Positions 35,301 through 43,860 of a stretch of DNA of 64,000 bases are shown here, piece by piece. Source of the DNA: Bacteroidota bacterium. GTDB lineage: Bacteria > Bacteroidota > Bacteroidia > Flavobacteriales > Schleiferiaceae. The position numbers and the translations under genes are program-made. Location of the stretch: contig VGFU01000003.1 of the NCBI GenBank assembly GCA_016868755.1, positions 43,001 to 107,000 on the forward strand, read 5' to 3'. The notes beneath the pieces were generated by a model. The model had not been told where the DNA came from and did no database searches. It saw only the letters and a list, made by a program, of their open reading frames with translations. Within the stretch, counting starts at the first letter, position 1; every line of letters starts with the position of its first letter.

Positions 35301-35425
35301 CGGTGCAGAATGCGCTGGTATTCACCAAGTACTCGGGACTTGATCCTGAGTTGGCTGGCGGAATTGACAACTTGATTTTCCCCCGGCCCCGCGTATTCAA
35401 CCTGCAACTTAACGTAACCCTTTAA
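32360..35425 (+). CDS. SusC/RagA-family TonB-linked outer membrane protein
   Basis: A 1021-residue outer-membrane glycan importer. Signal peptide (MMKTRTIWVALALVLGSASAWAQ), carboxypeptidase-like regulatory domain (GFVRDAEGKPLPSAVV), TonB-box region LDEVVIVGYGT, plug with GEGARIRIRGGSSINASNDPL and VLKDASATAIYGSRAANGVI, then a 22-strand barrel ending in a Leu (LQLNVTL). A Ca-loop-like DQNGDGIINSDDL lies near residue 855. It is followed 11 bp later by SusD. With the downstream GH13 enzyme, the likely cargo is a starch-like alpha-glucan or maltodextrin. Confidence 0.96.
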   Translation: MMKTRTIWVALALVLGSASAWAQGQVSGFVRDAEGKPLPSAVVKESASGTTTVADANGRYSLQVATKAANLTASLMGYVNQTKSVQVAGAVTVNFALAESQEQLDEVVIVGYGTTTARDLTGSLVSVKAKAFQKGAFASPTQLIVGKTPGVRITSGSGRPGEGARIRIRGGSSINASNDPLIVIDGLPSEGLGLINPNDIESFTVLKDASATAIYGSRAANGVILITTKKGAKDTPLKVELSAVSSVRNTRNRMDVLSNQEFVDAINEFGSNAQRKRLAAARGYYLDGGLVQIAADSLPTNTNWQDEIYQRGMAQDINVALSGGVKNLPYRLGIGYYSETGVLKTSALDRYSVTLNASPKLARNLTANVSAKAYRAYNVYANQGAIGSAVWFDPTREVLSGDTSKYGGYFEWALPTGALSNLSPRNPVGLLQLRDDRGTNDRFIGNVLFDYKPLSETDLHLYVNVGGDFGANKGTVVVPDYAAMNFVNGGENNRYYNTRSNQLIETYFNYKKDLAAGKIKTDWTGGYSFQKWRSYSENLPNLRYNGDTLAPASPFPYDVDNALMSFYGRSNVNILGKYLITATLRSDGSSRFSPESRWGLFPSVALGWNVLEEKMFASLKGKVSSLKVRASIGVTGQQDIYNDYGYIANYAYGTGTAQYQFGNNFYDVLRPDAYDYFLEWEKTRTTNFGLDLGMFKNRVNASLDLYEKYTYDLLGVIPVAAGTNFSNLVLTNVGAMTNRGAELNLNLVAIDNENTSLEFGINGAINRNHIDKLSRVTDSTSKGIRVGGIAGGVGNTIQIHQVGHPMFTFYTYEHRYDVNGKIIERNGKIERFDASADENGNGKIDDVEAYVDQNGDGIINSDDLVYMDAQPEPIQTLGFTTTWRHKKWSGGMTWRGEFGHYIYNNNNSLHGNFFSVGGSFPHLNNMSRDFINTEFMFNTTEQLMSNYFVERADYIRLDNFYLAYDLGNLAKDKYPASINFSVQNALVFTKYSGLDPELAGGIDNLIFPRPRVFNLQLNVTL

Positions 35426-35436
35426 GCACCCGTCTT

Positions 35437-37008
35437 ATGAAGTTTGCAAAAACCCTCGCTTTGGCCGCTGGCGTAGCGCTGTTGGCCGTATCGTGTGCAG
35501 ATGACCTCAACCTCAAGCCGAAGTACGGTTTGACGGCTGAGCAGGTGTATGCCAAGCCCGAAAACTACATTAATGTTCTCGCCAAGCTGTATGCCGGCCT
35601 GTCGATTTCGGGTAACAACGGGCCCGCCGGAATGCCGGATATCGGCGGAATTGACGAAGGATTCTCGCAGTACGTGCGCGTACTTTGGAACCTTCAGCAG
35701 CTGCCGACCGACGAGTCGATTTGCGGCTGGGCCGACCCGGGCATCCCCGAGCTGAACACGATGGACTGGAACGACAATTCCCCGTTCGTGAGCGCGATGT
35801 ACTACCGCATCTACTATCAAATCAGCCTCGCCAACGAGTTTATTCGCTACTCGAATGACGACTACTTGGCGACCAAGAGCTTTACCGACGCCGAGAAGGC
35901 CGACATTCGCCGCATGAACGCCGAGGCGCGCTACTTGCGTGCCCTGAGCTACTACCACGCGCTGGACTTGTTTGGCAACGTTCCGTTTGCTGACGAAAGC
36001 GTGCGTCCGGGTTCGGAACCGCCGATGCAGATTTCGCGCACTGACTTGTTCAACTGGATTTTGGGCGAACTCAACGCCATCGAAGCTACGCTGCCCGCCG
36101 CCCGCACCGCGGACTACGGCCGTGCCGACCAAGGCGCCCTGTGGGCGCTCCGCGCTAAGCTCAACCTGAATGCCAGCGTGTTCACCGACGGCGCCCAAAC
36201 CAAGTGGGCTGAGGCGATGGCTGATTGCCAGAGCATCATCAATGCCGGGTATAGCCTCGAGCCGACCTACGGATACAACTTCATGGCCGACAACCACCTT
36301 TCGCCCGAAATGATTTTTGTGGCAACGTTTGACGGCAACCGCACCCGCAACTACGGCGGAACGACGTTCTTAGTGCATTCACATCTGGGCGGCTCGATGA
36401 ACCAAGCCGATTTTGGTACGACCTCGGGCTGGCAGGGTAACCGCGGCACCTTCAACTGGGCCAATAAGTTCACGTTGCCGGGGGACCGCCGCGCGCAGTA
36501 CCTCTACCTCGACGGCCAAGAAGACACGATCACCGATGTCGGCACCTTCACGCAGGGAATCGGTATCACGAAGTGGAAGAACATCAACCGCGACAGCACC
36601 GCCGGCGTGGAGCCCGCGACCTTTGTCGACATTGACTTCCCGATCTTCCGCCTCGCCGACATTTACTTGATGTATGCCGAAGCTGCCGTGCGCAGCGGAA
36701 GCAACGTGGCGACTGGCGTGGACTACTTCAACCTGGTCCGCGAGCGCGCGCTAGGCAACAATAGCCAAAACGTGACGTCGCTAACGCTCGACGAAATTTT
36801 GGACGAGCGCGCCCGCGAGCTCTACACTGAGGGTCACCGCCGTCAAGATTTGATCCGCTTCGGAAAATTCACGTCGGCCAGCTACCTCTGGCAGTTCAAA
36901 GGCGGCGAGCAATTCGGAACTTCGATGCCGGACCACTACACGCTGTACCCGCTTCCCGCGGCGGACCTCAACGCAAACCCAAACCTGGACCAAAACCCGG
37001 GCTATTAA
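35437..37008 (+). CDS. SusD/RagB-family glycan-binding lipoprotein
   Basis: A 523-residue surface lipoprotein that lids the SusC barrel and binds the glycan. The lipoprotein signal is LAAGVALLAVSCADDLNLKP (lipidated Cys21). The TPR-rich SusD fold shows in MNAEARYLRALSYYHALDLFGNVP, FRLADIYLMYAEAAVRSG and LDERARELYTEGHRRQDLIRFGKF. Paired with SusC upstream, with a T9SS protein and a GH13 amylase downstream. Confidence 0.96.
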   Translation: MKFAKTLALAAGVALLAVSCADDLNLKPKYGLTAEQVYAKPENYINVLAKLYAGLSISGNNGPAGMPDIGGIDEGFSQYVRVLWNLQQLPTDESICGWADPGIPELNTMDWNDNSPFVSAMYYRIYYQISLANEFIRYSNDDYLATKSFTDAEKADIRRMNAEARYLRALSYYHALDLFGNVPFADESVRPGSEPPMQISRTDLFNWILGELNAIEATLPAARTADYGRADQGALWALRAKLNLNASVFTDGAQTKWAEAMADCQSIINAGYSLEPTYGYNFMADNHLSPEMIFVATFDGNRTRNYGGTTFLVHSHLGGSMNQADFGTTSGWQGNRGTFNWANKFTLPGDRRAQYLYLDGQEDTITDVGTFTQGIGITKWKNINRDSTAGVEPATFVDIDFPIFRLADIYLMYAEAAVRSGSNVATGVDYFNLVRERALGNNSQNVTSLTLDEILDERARELYTEGHRRQDLIRFGKFTSASYLWQFKGGEQFGTSMPDHYTLYPLPAADLNANPNLDQNPGY

Positions 37009-37030
37009 TCAACACCAATTTTTTATAACT

Positions 37031-37780
37031 ATGAAAAAAACCCTTACTCTTGCTGCAGCGCTCGTCGCGAGTGCTGCGTTTGCCCAGGTTTCTGTGACCT
37101 ACAAGGTAGACATCACTGACTACCTCGGTGGCGGTGCAACCCTTGGTGCTAACGGAATGCGCATCGGCGGCAACTTTGCTGCTCAAGGTGCTACCGCCGG
37201 TACTAACGCTATGGTGGACTGGTCGCCTTCGAACCAGTATTCTGCAATGACTGCTGAAGCCAACAACGTATGGTCAATCACCGTTAACTACCCTGCATCT
37301 GCTGTAGGTGCTACGCAGCTCTACAAGTTCGTGAACAACGACTGGGGTACCAACGAGGGAACAGCTGGAACCACCATCGCAACCGATAACTGCGGTGTTG
37401 ACGATGGCGGCGGCAACATCAACCGTACGCTTGTTATTCCTTCGGCTAACGCTGCCTTCTTGTTCTGCTACGACCGTTGCTTCCAGTGCGACGGATCTTC
37501 TCCGGCCTTGACCTCAGAAGAGCTTGAAGTAGCTGCCTTGACGGTTGCTCCGAACCCCACCGCCGGTAACGTAAACGTGACCTTCAGCGCCCGCGCTGCC
37601 GGCACGGCCACGGTTAAGGTAATGAACCTCCTCGGCCAGTCAGTGATGGTTCTCGACCGCGCCGTTGAGGCCGGTGTGAACACCATCAACGCTGACTTGA
37701 ACGTAGCCAACGGCACCTACTTCGTTGAAGTAGCCGTAGACGGCGTGAAGAGCGTGAAGCGCGTAGTGGTTGCCCACTAA
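37031..37780 (+). CDS. T9SS type A sorting domain protein of the glucan locus
   Basis: A 249-residue exported protein: signal peptide MKKTLTLAAALVASAAFAQ; a beta domain of about 130 residues (VTYKVDITDYLGGG, MRIGGNFAAQGA, YKFVNNDWGTNEG) that resembles starch-binding beta-sandwiches (CBM20-like) described beside SusCD systems; and a C-terminal type A T9SS domain (TVAPNPTAGNVNVTF ... VEVAVDGVKSVKRVVV). Binding to starch is inferred from context. It starts 22 bp after susD, with a terminator-like hairpin after it. Four cysteines (residues 125-160) may form disulfides. Confidence 0.85.
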   Translation: MKKTLTLAAALVASAAFAQVSVTYKVDITDYLGGGATLGANGMRIGGNFAAQGATAGTNAMVDWSPSNQYSAMTAEANNVWSITVNYPASAVGATQLYKFVNNDWGTNEGTAGTTIATDNCGVDDGGGNINRTLVIPSANAAFLFCYDRCFQCDGSSPALTSEELEVAALTVAPNPTAGNVNVTFSARAAGTATVKVMNLLGQSVMVLDRAVEAGVNTINADLNVANGTYFVEVAVDGVKSVKRVVVAH

Positions 37781-37801
37781 TTCGCTAAAGCGATTGAAGA
37801 A

Positions 37802-37829
37802 GGGGCCCTCCGAATTGGGGGGCCTTTTT
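37802..37829 (+). terminator. Terminator-like hairpin after the SusCD-T9SS genes
   Basis: GGCCCTCC / GGGGGGCC pairing (one mismatch), AATT-containing loop, followed by TTTTT. It lies about 20 bp upstream of the GH13 gene, so it may lower rather than abolish amylase transcription. Confidence 0.65.
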
Positions 37830-37850
37830 CATTTTACTACCTTTATTTTC

Positions 37851-39713
37851 ATGCTTCGGATTTTTGCTTTTTTCTTGATGGCTGCGGGTTCTGCGGCCGC
37901 GCAAACCCTTCGGGTCGACCCCCCGCATTGGTGGGTGGGCACCCCCTACAACCGAATTGAGTTGCTGGTGAGTGCGGACGTCCCGCTGCGCGCGGCGCAC
38001 GTTCAAGGACCCGGAATCCACGTAGTTTCGGACGTACCGGCATCCAATCCTCGCTACCGCTACGTGACCGTGGAATTGGAACCCGGAAGCAAGCCCGCCA
38101 CGGCCGCGGTCGTGGCCCGAACGGACCAGGGTAAAGTCCGCGCAGAATGGGGCCTAAAGGCCCGCCGCCCCCGCACGGCCGCCCCAGGCTTGAACCAGCG
38201 CGACCTAATTTACCTGCTTACGCCCGACCGGTTTGCCAACGGGGATTCGCGAAACGACGACGTTGAGGGCCTAACCGAACGCGGCGTGGACCGCAACCAC
38301 AACTACAAGCGCCACGGCGGCGACCTCGCCGGAATGATTGCCCAGCTGGACTATGTGAAATCCCTGGGCGTAACGGCGGTGTGGCCCATGCCCCTGCTCG
38401 AGAACGACATGCCAGCGGCGAGCTACCACGGCTACGCCATCACGGACCACTACCGAATTGATCCGCGCTACGGCACCCACGCGGACTACCTAAAATGGGC
38501 CGATGGCCTGCACGCCCGAGGCATGAAGGCCATCAAAGACATGGTATTCAACCACGTGGGAACGGGCCACTACCTCTACCAGAGTCCGCCCGACTCGAGC
38601 TGGTTCAATGCGTGGCCGTCAGCGCCTGCAAACGACCCTCGCGCTAAGGCCCGCGGAGAAGAGAAGCCCGAATTTACATCCCTTCACCGCTACCAAACGC
38701 TGTACGACCCATATGCCTCGGACCGCGACCGCGTGCGGCAAACCGACGGCTGGTTTGTCGGCTCGATGCCCGACGTGAACGGCCGCGATCCGCACTGCGC
38801 GCGCTACCTCATTCAAAACAGCCTGTGGTGGATTGAGGAAGCTCAGCTGGACGGATTTCGCGTGGACACGTGGTTGTACCCGGATCAAGCGTTTCTGCGC
38901 GAGTGGATGGCCGCGGTGAAATCGTTTGAGCCGCAGTTTTATGTGTTCAGTGAGTCGTGGGTGCACAGTGCGCACGCCCAGGCATTTTACCTGAAAACCC
39001 ACCCAGATCTGCCGGGGGCCGCTGATTTTCCGATTTACTGGGGCCTCAAAAAGGCCGTCGAACGCCCCAGCGGCTGGAACGAAGGCATGGCCGACGTGTA
39101 CAACGCGTTGGCTTCGGACTACCTCTACGGCGTTGACCGCGCGGGCGACCACCTCGTAACTTTTCTCGACAACCACGATGAGGGTCGCTTTTTTGGCAAA
39201 GTGGGCAAAGACCTCGACCGCTTTAAGCTCGGCCTCGGGATGCTGTACACCATGCGCGGAATTCCAAGCATTTACTACGGAACCGAGCTGCTCTACAGCG
39301 CCTTAGACGACCACGGATCGATGCGCCAGGATTTCGCCGGCGGATGGCCCGGAGACCGCAGTTCAGGATTTACCGGCCAAGGACTGACGGCCGAGCAGCG
39401 GGAGGCCCAGCGCTTTGTTCGCCAGCTCGGAGCCCTGCGTGCGGCTCAACCACTTATTGGCGGGGGCTCGTTTAAGCAGTTTACCCCCGACATGGGCTCG
39501 TTTGCTTATGCTTGGTATTCTGACGCTGAGGTCATCTTAGTTCTGGCCAACGGCGACGCCCGCGACCACCAGTGGCCCACGGAGCGCGTGGCCGAACTCG
39601 GCATTCGCGAGGGAAGCCAAGGCGTCGACCTCCTCAGTGGGGCTCCGTCCACGCTGGGCGCGCAGCTGGAATTTCCCGCCAAGGGGATTCGCATAGTGAA
39701 GTTTAGTCGCTGA
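37851..39713 (+). CDS. Secreted GH13 alpha-amylase / neopullulanase-type (SusA-like)
   Basis: A 620-residue exported glycosidase. Signal peptide MLRIFAFFLMAAGSAAAQ, N-terminal cyclomaltodextrinase-type domain (RVDPPHWWVGTPYNRIELLV), (beta/alpha)8 barrel from about 115, C-terminal beta domain from about 540. Catalytic residues: nucleophile D339 (DGFRVDTW), acid/base E368 (VFSESW), third carboxylate D443 (FLDNHDEGRF); region I is DMVFNHVGTGH. Expected to hydrolyse alpha-1,4 (perhaps also 1,6) glucans or cyclodextrins in the periplasm or at the surface, supplying the SusCD system. Start ATG 37851 opens the signal peptide. The stop is one base from that of the converging aldehyde dehydrogenase. 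Confidence 0.94.
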   Translation: MLRIFAFFLMAAGSAAAQTLRVDPPHWWVGTPYNRIELLVSADVPLRAAHVQGPGIHVVSDVPASNPRYRYVTVELEPGSKPATAAVVARTDQGKVRAEWGLKARRPRTAAPGLNQRDLIYLLTPDRFANGDSRNDDVEGLTERGVDRNHNYKRHGGDLAGMIAQLDYVKSLGVTAVWPMPLLENDMPAASYHGYAITDHYRIDPRYGTHADYLKWADGLHARGMKAIKDMVFNHVGTGHYLYQSPPDSSWFNAWPSAPANDPRAKARGEEKPEFTSLHRYQTLYDPYASDRDRVRQTDGWFVGSMPDVNGRDPHCARYLIQNSLWWIEEAQLDGFRVDTWLYPDQAFLREWMAAVKSFEPQFYVFSESWVHSAHAQAFYLKTHPDLPGAADFPIYWGLKKAVERPSGWNEGMADVYNALASDYLYGVDRAGDHLVTFLDNHDEGRFFGKVGKDLDRFKLGLGMLYTMRGIPSIYYGTELLYSALDDHGSMRQDFAGGWPGDRSSGFTGQGLTAEQREAQRFVRQLGALRAAQPLIGGGSFKQFTPDMGSFAYAWYSDAEVILVLANGDARDHQWPTERVAELGIREGSQGVDLLSGAPSTLGAQLEFPAKGIRIVKFSR

Positions 39714-39714
39714 G

Positions 39715-41106
39715 TTAGCGAACAAGCCAGCCGACCACCGTCTTTACCCAGCTTTTGTAGGGCGGAGTTAAGAGCATGGTAGGCGCAAGGCGTCCGCGTC
39801 GGTACACGCTGCGGGCGTTGCTGAACTCGCGGAAGCCCCAGATTCCGTGGGACTTGCCGATTCCGGAATTGTTCACGCCGCCAAACGGGAGTTCGGGGTG
39901 CATGTAGTGCAGGTAGAAGTCGTTGACGACGGTACCGCCGGCGCGGGTTTCGCGAAGAATGCGGTCGGTCCAGCTTGTGGCATGGCTGAGTACATACAGC
40001 ACCAAGGGTTGCGGACCCGCATTCACCCGGTCCAAGGCATCTTCCGTTGAGCCGTAGGTGAACACCGGCAGAATCGGCCCAAAAATCTCGTTGCAGCTTA
40101 CCTGCAGGTGCTCGGGGGCGTCCCAAACCAGGGTCGGCGGAAAATACAGCCGGTCGCGGTCGGGCGCATCTGGCTGCCAAACGTGGGCGCCTTCAGCAAC
40201 CGCTTCGTCGAGCCAGTCCTTAAGGCGGTCCCAATGCCGCGGCTGAATGATGCGCACCCAGTCGGGATTGGTCGAAGGCTGGGCCCCGTAGTGCTGGGCG
40301 ACGCCCGCTTGAAATCCGCGTATAAAGTCCTCGCGCTGGGCAGAAGGAACCAACGCATAGTCTGGAGCTATGCAGACTTGCCCCGCATTCAAGCCCTTGG
40401 CCCACGCCACGCGGCGGCCAGCAGCTTCGGAGCCGTAGTGCTCGTTCACGAACACGGGCGACTTGCCCCCCAATTCGAGGGTTACCGACGCGAGGTACTT
40501 TGCCGCGGCCGTCATCACTTTGCTGCCAACTCCGGGCGAACCGGTGAAAAAAATATGGTTCCAGGGTTGCTCCAGCATGGCGACGGCCGTGCTCACTTCC
40601 CCTTGAACCACGCAGACCTCGTCGGGCGGAAAAACCGCCTGAACCACCGAAGCGATGAAGGCGGCTGAGGCCGGGGCCAATTCGCTGGGCTTTAGGCACA
40701 CCGTGTTTCCGGCGCCCACGGCATATACCAGCGGAACCAAGCACAAATTCACCGGAAAATTCCAGGGCGACACGATCAAGGCCACGCCCTTGGGCTCGTG
40801 GTGGATTTCGGCCCGCCCAGGAATAAGGGTAAGGGGAAGGGGGAGTCGCTCCGTGCGGGTCCAGCGGCTCAAGTTGGCCAGCACATGGTCAATGGACTCC
40901 TTAACGGGCAGCAATTCATTCAAGTCGCTTTCGACCTCGGGGCGGTTGAGGTCGGTCCTCATAGCGGCGTGCAGCTCGCTGCGGCGGCGAATAAGTTCAG
41001 CGCGGAGCGCCTTAAGGCGCGTTCGGCGGTGGCTCAGCGGAAGCGCAGCCACGCGGGGTGCGGCGGCGCGAAGCGCCTGATATTCTGCAGTAAAATCGAG
41101 ACTCAT
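39715..41106 (-). CDS. Aldehyde dehydrogenase family protein (class 3-like)
   Basis: A 463-residue NAD(P)-dependent dehydrogenase. The catalytic Cys is in NAGQVCIAPDY and the general-base Glu in VTLELGGKSPVFV; the cofactor region is NHIFFTGSPGVGSKVMTAAAK. The C-terminal hydrophobic tail (PPYKSWVKTVVGWLV) suggests membrane association, as in fatty aldehyde dehydrogenases. Likely substrates are medium or long-chain aldehydes (inference). TACCTTAG ends four bases before the ATG, so it is probably transcribed apart from the upstream ABC ATPase gene. Confidence 0.92.
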   Translation of the reverse strand: MSLDFTAEYQALRAAAPRVAALPLSHRRTRLKALRAELIRRRSELHAAMRTDLNRPEVESDLNELLPVKESIDHVLANLSRWTRTERLPLPLTLIPGRAEIHHEPKGVALIVSPWNFPVNLCLVPLVYAVGAGNTVCLKPSELAPASAAFIASVVQAVFPPDEVCVVQGEVSTAVAMLEQPWNHIFFTGSPGVGSKVMTAAAKYLASVTLELGGKSPVFVNEHYGSEAAGRRVAWAKGLNAGQVCIAPDYALVPSAQREDFIRGFQAGVAQHYGAQPSTNPDWVRIIQPRHWDRLKDWLDEAVAEGAHVWQPDAPDRDRLYFPPTLVWDAPEHLQVSCNEIFGPILPVFTYGSTEDALDRVNAGPQPLVLYVLSHATSWTDRILRETRAGGTVVNDFYLHYMHPELPFGGVNNSGIGKSHGIWGFREFSNARSVYRRGRLAPTMLLTPPYKSWVKTVVGWLVR

Positions 41107-41110
41107 AATC

Positions 41111-41118
41111 CTAAGGTA
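41111..41118 (-). promoter_or_regulatory. -7-like element for the aldehyde dehydrogenase gene (TACCTTAG)
   Basis: One mismatch from TAnnTTTG, ending four bases before the ATG at 41106. Confidence 0.4.
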
Positions 41119-41135
41119 ACGCCGAAGGGCCGCCC

Positions 41136-41810
41136 TCAGTTCGATACGATGCCGTCGCGTAAACGAATGATGCGTTTTGCGCGCTGCGCAATGTCTTCTT
41201 CGTGGGTGACCACCACCAAGGTGTTTCCGAGGTCGTGGATCTCGTCAAACAACCGCATGATTTCCTCTGAGGTCGCCGTGTCAAGGTTTCCCGTGGGCTC
41301 GTCGGCCAAAATCAGCGAAGGCTTATTGACCAAGGCGCGCGCAATCGCTACGCGCTGACGTTGGCCCCCTGAAAGCTGGTTGGGGCGGTAGTCCATGCGG
41401 TCACCTAGTCCTACCGACCGAAGCACGTCGGCCGCTCGGTCGAGTCGCTCTTCTTTGCCCACACCGGCATAAACGAGCGGAAGGGCAACGTTGTCCAGCG
41501 CTGTTTGCCGCGGAATCAGGTTAAACGTTTGAAATACGAATCCAATTTCTTGGTTGCGCACTTCGGCGAGTTCGTTTTCAGCCATTCGGCTCACATCGCG
41601 GCCGGCCAACACATAGGTTCCGCTCGTGGGGGTATCGAGGCAACCCAATAAGTTCATCAGCGTCGACTTGCCCGAGCCCGAAGGACCCATGAGCGCAACG
41701 TATTCGCCGCGCTGAATGTCGAGGTCGATGCCTTTGAGCACGTGCACCGTTTGCGCCCCGAGTTTGAAGTCGCGGGTAATTCCGCTAAGGTGAATAACAG
41801 CTTCAGTCAT
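41136..41810 (-). CDS. Orphan ABC transporter ATP-binding protein (MacB/LolD type)
   Basis: A 224-residue ATPase: Walker A GPSGSGKSTLMNLLG, Q-loop FVFQTFN, signature LSGGQRQRVAIARAL, Walker B LILADEPTGNLD, H-loop VVVTHEEDIA. It has no permease partner in this locus; its start overlaps the end of the TonB-dependent receptor gene by 8 bp, so it is co-translated with the copper-type genes. It may work with a MacB/FtsX permease elsewhere. Compared with the ATPase at 27822, it carries Ser where that one has Cys in the P-loop. Confidence 0.92.
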   Translation of the reverse strand: MTEAVIHLSGITRDFKLGAQTVHVLKGIDLDIQRGEYVALMGPSGSGKSTLMNLLGCLDTPTSGTYVLAGRDVSRMAENELAEVRNQEIGFVFQTFNLIPRQTALDNVALPLVYAGVGKEERLDRAADVLRSVGLGDRMDYRPNQLSGGQRQRVAIARALVNKPSLILADEPTGNLDTATSEEIMRLFDEIHDLGNTLVVVTHEEDIAQRAKRIIRLRDGIVSN

Positions 41811-43860
41811 GGCCTTCGGTTAACGCAAGGTTGATGCCAAGGTAGACCATGCGGCCGAAAATCGGACCCCAAACGCGCGTAGCATCAAAACCGGCCAAAA
41901 AAGCGTACTCGTCGGCACCCCGAAATCGGTGGTTGTCCAGGTGGTCTACGACGCCGGCAATGGGTTCCGTTTGGCGCACATTCAGCGCGTTTTCAACCCC
42001 TAGGTAGGCATCGCCCCATGCCGTTTCGCGGCGGATTTGGGCGTGGAGCAAGGCAAAAGTCGGGCTGGTTTCGCGAACGGCGCCCCCGGGCCCTGGAGGC
42101 AAGGGCATTCCCGCATAGTGCTGCCACGTGGCATTGGTGAACCACTTTTGGCGGAACTGGTATTCTGCGTGCAGCATAATGCGCTGCGGAGCGACGTAGG
42201 GAACCCAATCGCGCACCCCAAAGAACGCTGCGGTCACAGATTGAACCCGGTAGGCCGCGCGGGCCTTCCAGTTTTTGGAAAACTGATGCTCCCACTGCAG
42301 GCTAGCGCTCCGCGCCTGAAGGCTGCTGGAGTAGAGGTAGACCTCTTCGGCCGATTGGTAGAAGTCGAGGACCAGGGCGTGGTCAAGCACCGAGGCCTGA
42401 AGGTCCAGAACTACGCTGCCCGGAAAATAGTTGGCTACGTAGGACCAAACGCCGGAGGCGCTCGCGGTCCAGCCCGATTCGACGTTGCTTCGGCTTCCCC
42501 AGGGGTTCACGGTGTGGTTGATGCTGCGCGCGCTTGCGAAGCGCCCAAGCGATTCCACGGCCGGCATGGCCATGCGGTAGCCGCGCCCGATTCCGCCGCG
42601 AAACGTCAAGCGCTTGATCGGCGCAAAGCGAAGGTGCGCCCGAGGACTAAACTGCCAGCCCGCTACCGAATGCCGGTCCAAACGCGCGCCAAGCACGGCA
42701 GTCAGCTTGGACGAGGGATCCAACGTCCATTCGCTGAACGCGCCCGGAGCCGACTCGACCCACGAGTCGTCGTGGGCGATTCCGGGATGGTGCCAGTCCA
42801 TAACGTAGCGGTCCAGCGACCAGCTCAGTCCCGAGGTTTGGGACCACCACGACCCGCCGTCGCGCACCAGCAGTTGAGCGAGTCCGCCCTGCTGCAGGCC
42901 GTGCAGTAACTGCCGCGACCCCAGGGGGACGGGTCCGAGTCGGGCGTCGATGCCTTGGCTGTAGCCGTGAAGAATGATGCCAACGCTCATGTCGGGGTCG
43001 TCAGGGTTTACCCAGCCCGTTTTGGACGTGAAGGCAAGGCGCTGCTGGGCGACCGAAGAAGTCCAGGGCACCGAAGGCGCGGTTGGCCCCAGCTGACCTC
43101 CTTCGCGCACGTCCTTGAGCGCGTGAAGCGTAAACAGGCCTTCCCAGCCGTTCTGGCCCACGTACCGGGCGCGGAGCATCCCATTCAGCTGTCCGCCCAG
43201 GGGGTTGTCGGCAAAGCCGTCAATGTTCATGTCGCGAAACCATCGGGTTTGGTTGGCGTGCAGCAGGGTGCCAACCGACCACTTCGCATTAAGGTGCTCG
43301 GCGTAGCTGCCGTTCAGCTCCATGCGTCCCGAATTCGCGAGGTAGGCGTTGGCGTGCGCCAAACGGGGTTTTTCGGCCGACAGGCCTTCGTCAGGCTTCA
43401 AGAGCTCGACGTTGACCTGCCCGGTCATGCTCTCAAAACCGTTGGTTACGGCACCAATCCCTTTCGTCAGCTGAATGCCTTCCACCCAGGCTCCTGGAAT
43501 GAACTGAAGTCCGCTGTTCGCCAGCACGCCGCGCACCAAAGGCGTCATTTCGGTTTGAATTTGGGCGTACTTGCCGTCGAGGCCGAGAAGCTGGATTTGG
43601 CGGGTGCCCGTAACCGCGTCAGTAAACGCTGCGTCGATTGACGGATTGGTTTCAAAGCTCTCGGACAGGTTGCAGCAGGCAGCTTTTTTGAGTTCGCCTC
43701 GGCCAATTGAAGTAGTTAGGGTGGAAGAGCGCGCCTTAACCACGGCATCTGGAGCCGCAGAACGCACGACAACCTCATCAAAGGCAACGACGCTGTCGCG
43801 CACTTGGGCCTGTGCTACGCCAGCTACCAGCAACCAGAGGCCTAAAGCACTAATGCGCAT
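41803..43860 (-). CDS. TonB-dependent receptor, probable copper-type outer membrane transporter
   Basis: A 685-residue receptor. Signal peptide MRISALGLWLLVAGVAQAQ, a TonB-box-like region (SVVAFDEVVVRSAAP), then a plug that contains a vicinal cysteine motif, KKAACCNLSESFETNP (C62-C63), and MLGL-like RQIQLLGLDGKYAQI; the barrel runs to a C-terminal GHD tail rather than a terminal aromatic residue. The AACCNLSESFE motif is familiar in Bacteroidota receptors that sit beside HMA-domain proteins, so a Cu or other soft-metal role is inferred. It overlaps the HMA gene by 11 bp and the ATPase gene by 8 bp. Confidence 0.88.
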   Translation of the reverse strand: MRISALGLWLLVAGVAQAQVRDSVVAFDEVVVRSAAPDAVVKARSSTLTTSIGRGELKKAACCNLSESFETNPSIDAAFTDAVTGTRQIQLLGLDGKYAQIQTEMTPLVRGVLANSGLQFIPGAWVEGIQLTKGIGAVTNGFESMTGQVNVELLKPDEGLSAEKPRLAHANAYLANSGRMELNGSYAEHLNAKWSVGTLLHANQTRWFRDMNIDGFADNPLGGQLNGMLRARYVGQNGWEGLFTLHALKDVREGGQLGPTAPSVPWTSSVAQQRLAFTSKTGWVNPDDPDMSVGIILHGYSQGIDARLGPVPLGSRQLLHGLQQGGLAQLLVRDGGSWWSQTSGLSWSLDRYVMDWHHPGIAHDDSWVESAPGAFSEWTLDPSSKLTAVLGARLDRHSVAGWQFSPRAHLRFAPIKRLTFRGGIGRGYRMAMPAVESLGRFASARSINHTVNPWGSRSNVESGWTASASGVWSYVANYFPGSVVLDLQASVLDHALVLDFYQSAEEVYLYSSSLQARSASLQWEHQFSKNWKARAAYRVQSVTAAFFGVRDWVPYVAPQRIMLHAEYQFRQKWFTNATWQHYAGMPLPPGPGGAVRETSPTFALLHAQIRRETAWGDAYLGVENALNVRQTEPIAGVVDHLDNHRFRGADEYAFLAGFDATRVWGPIFGRMVYLGINLALTEGHD

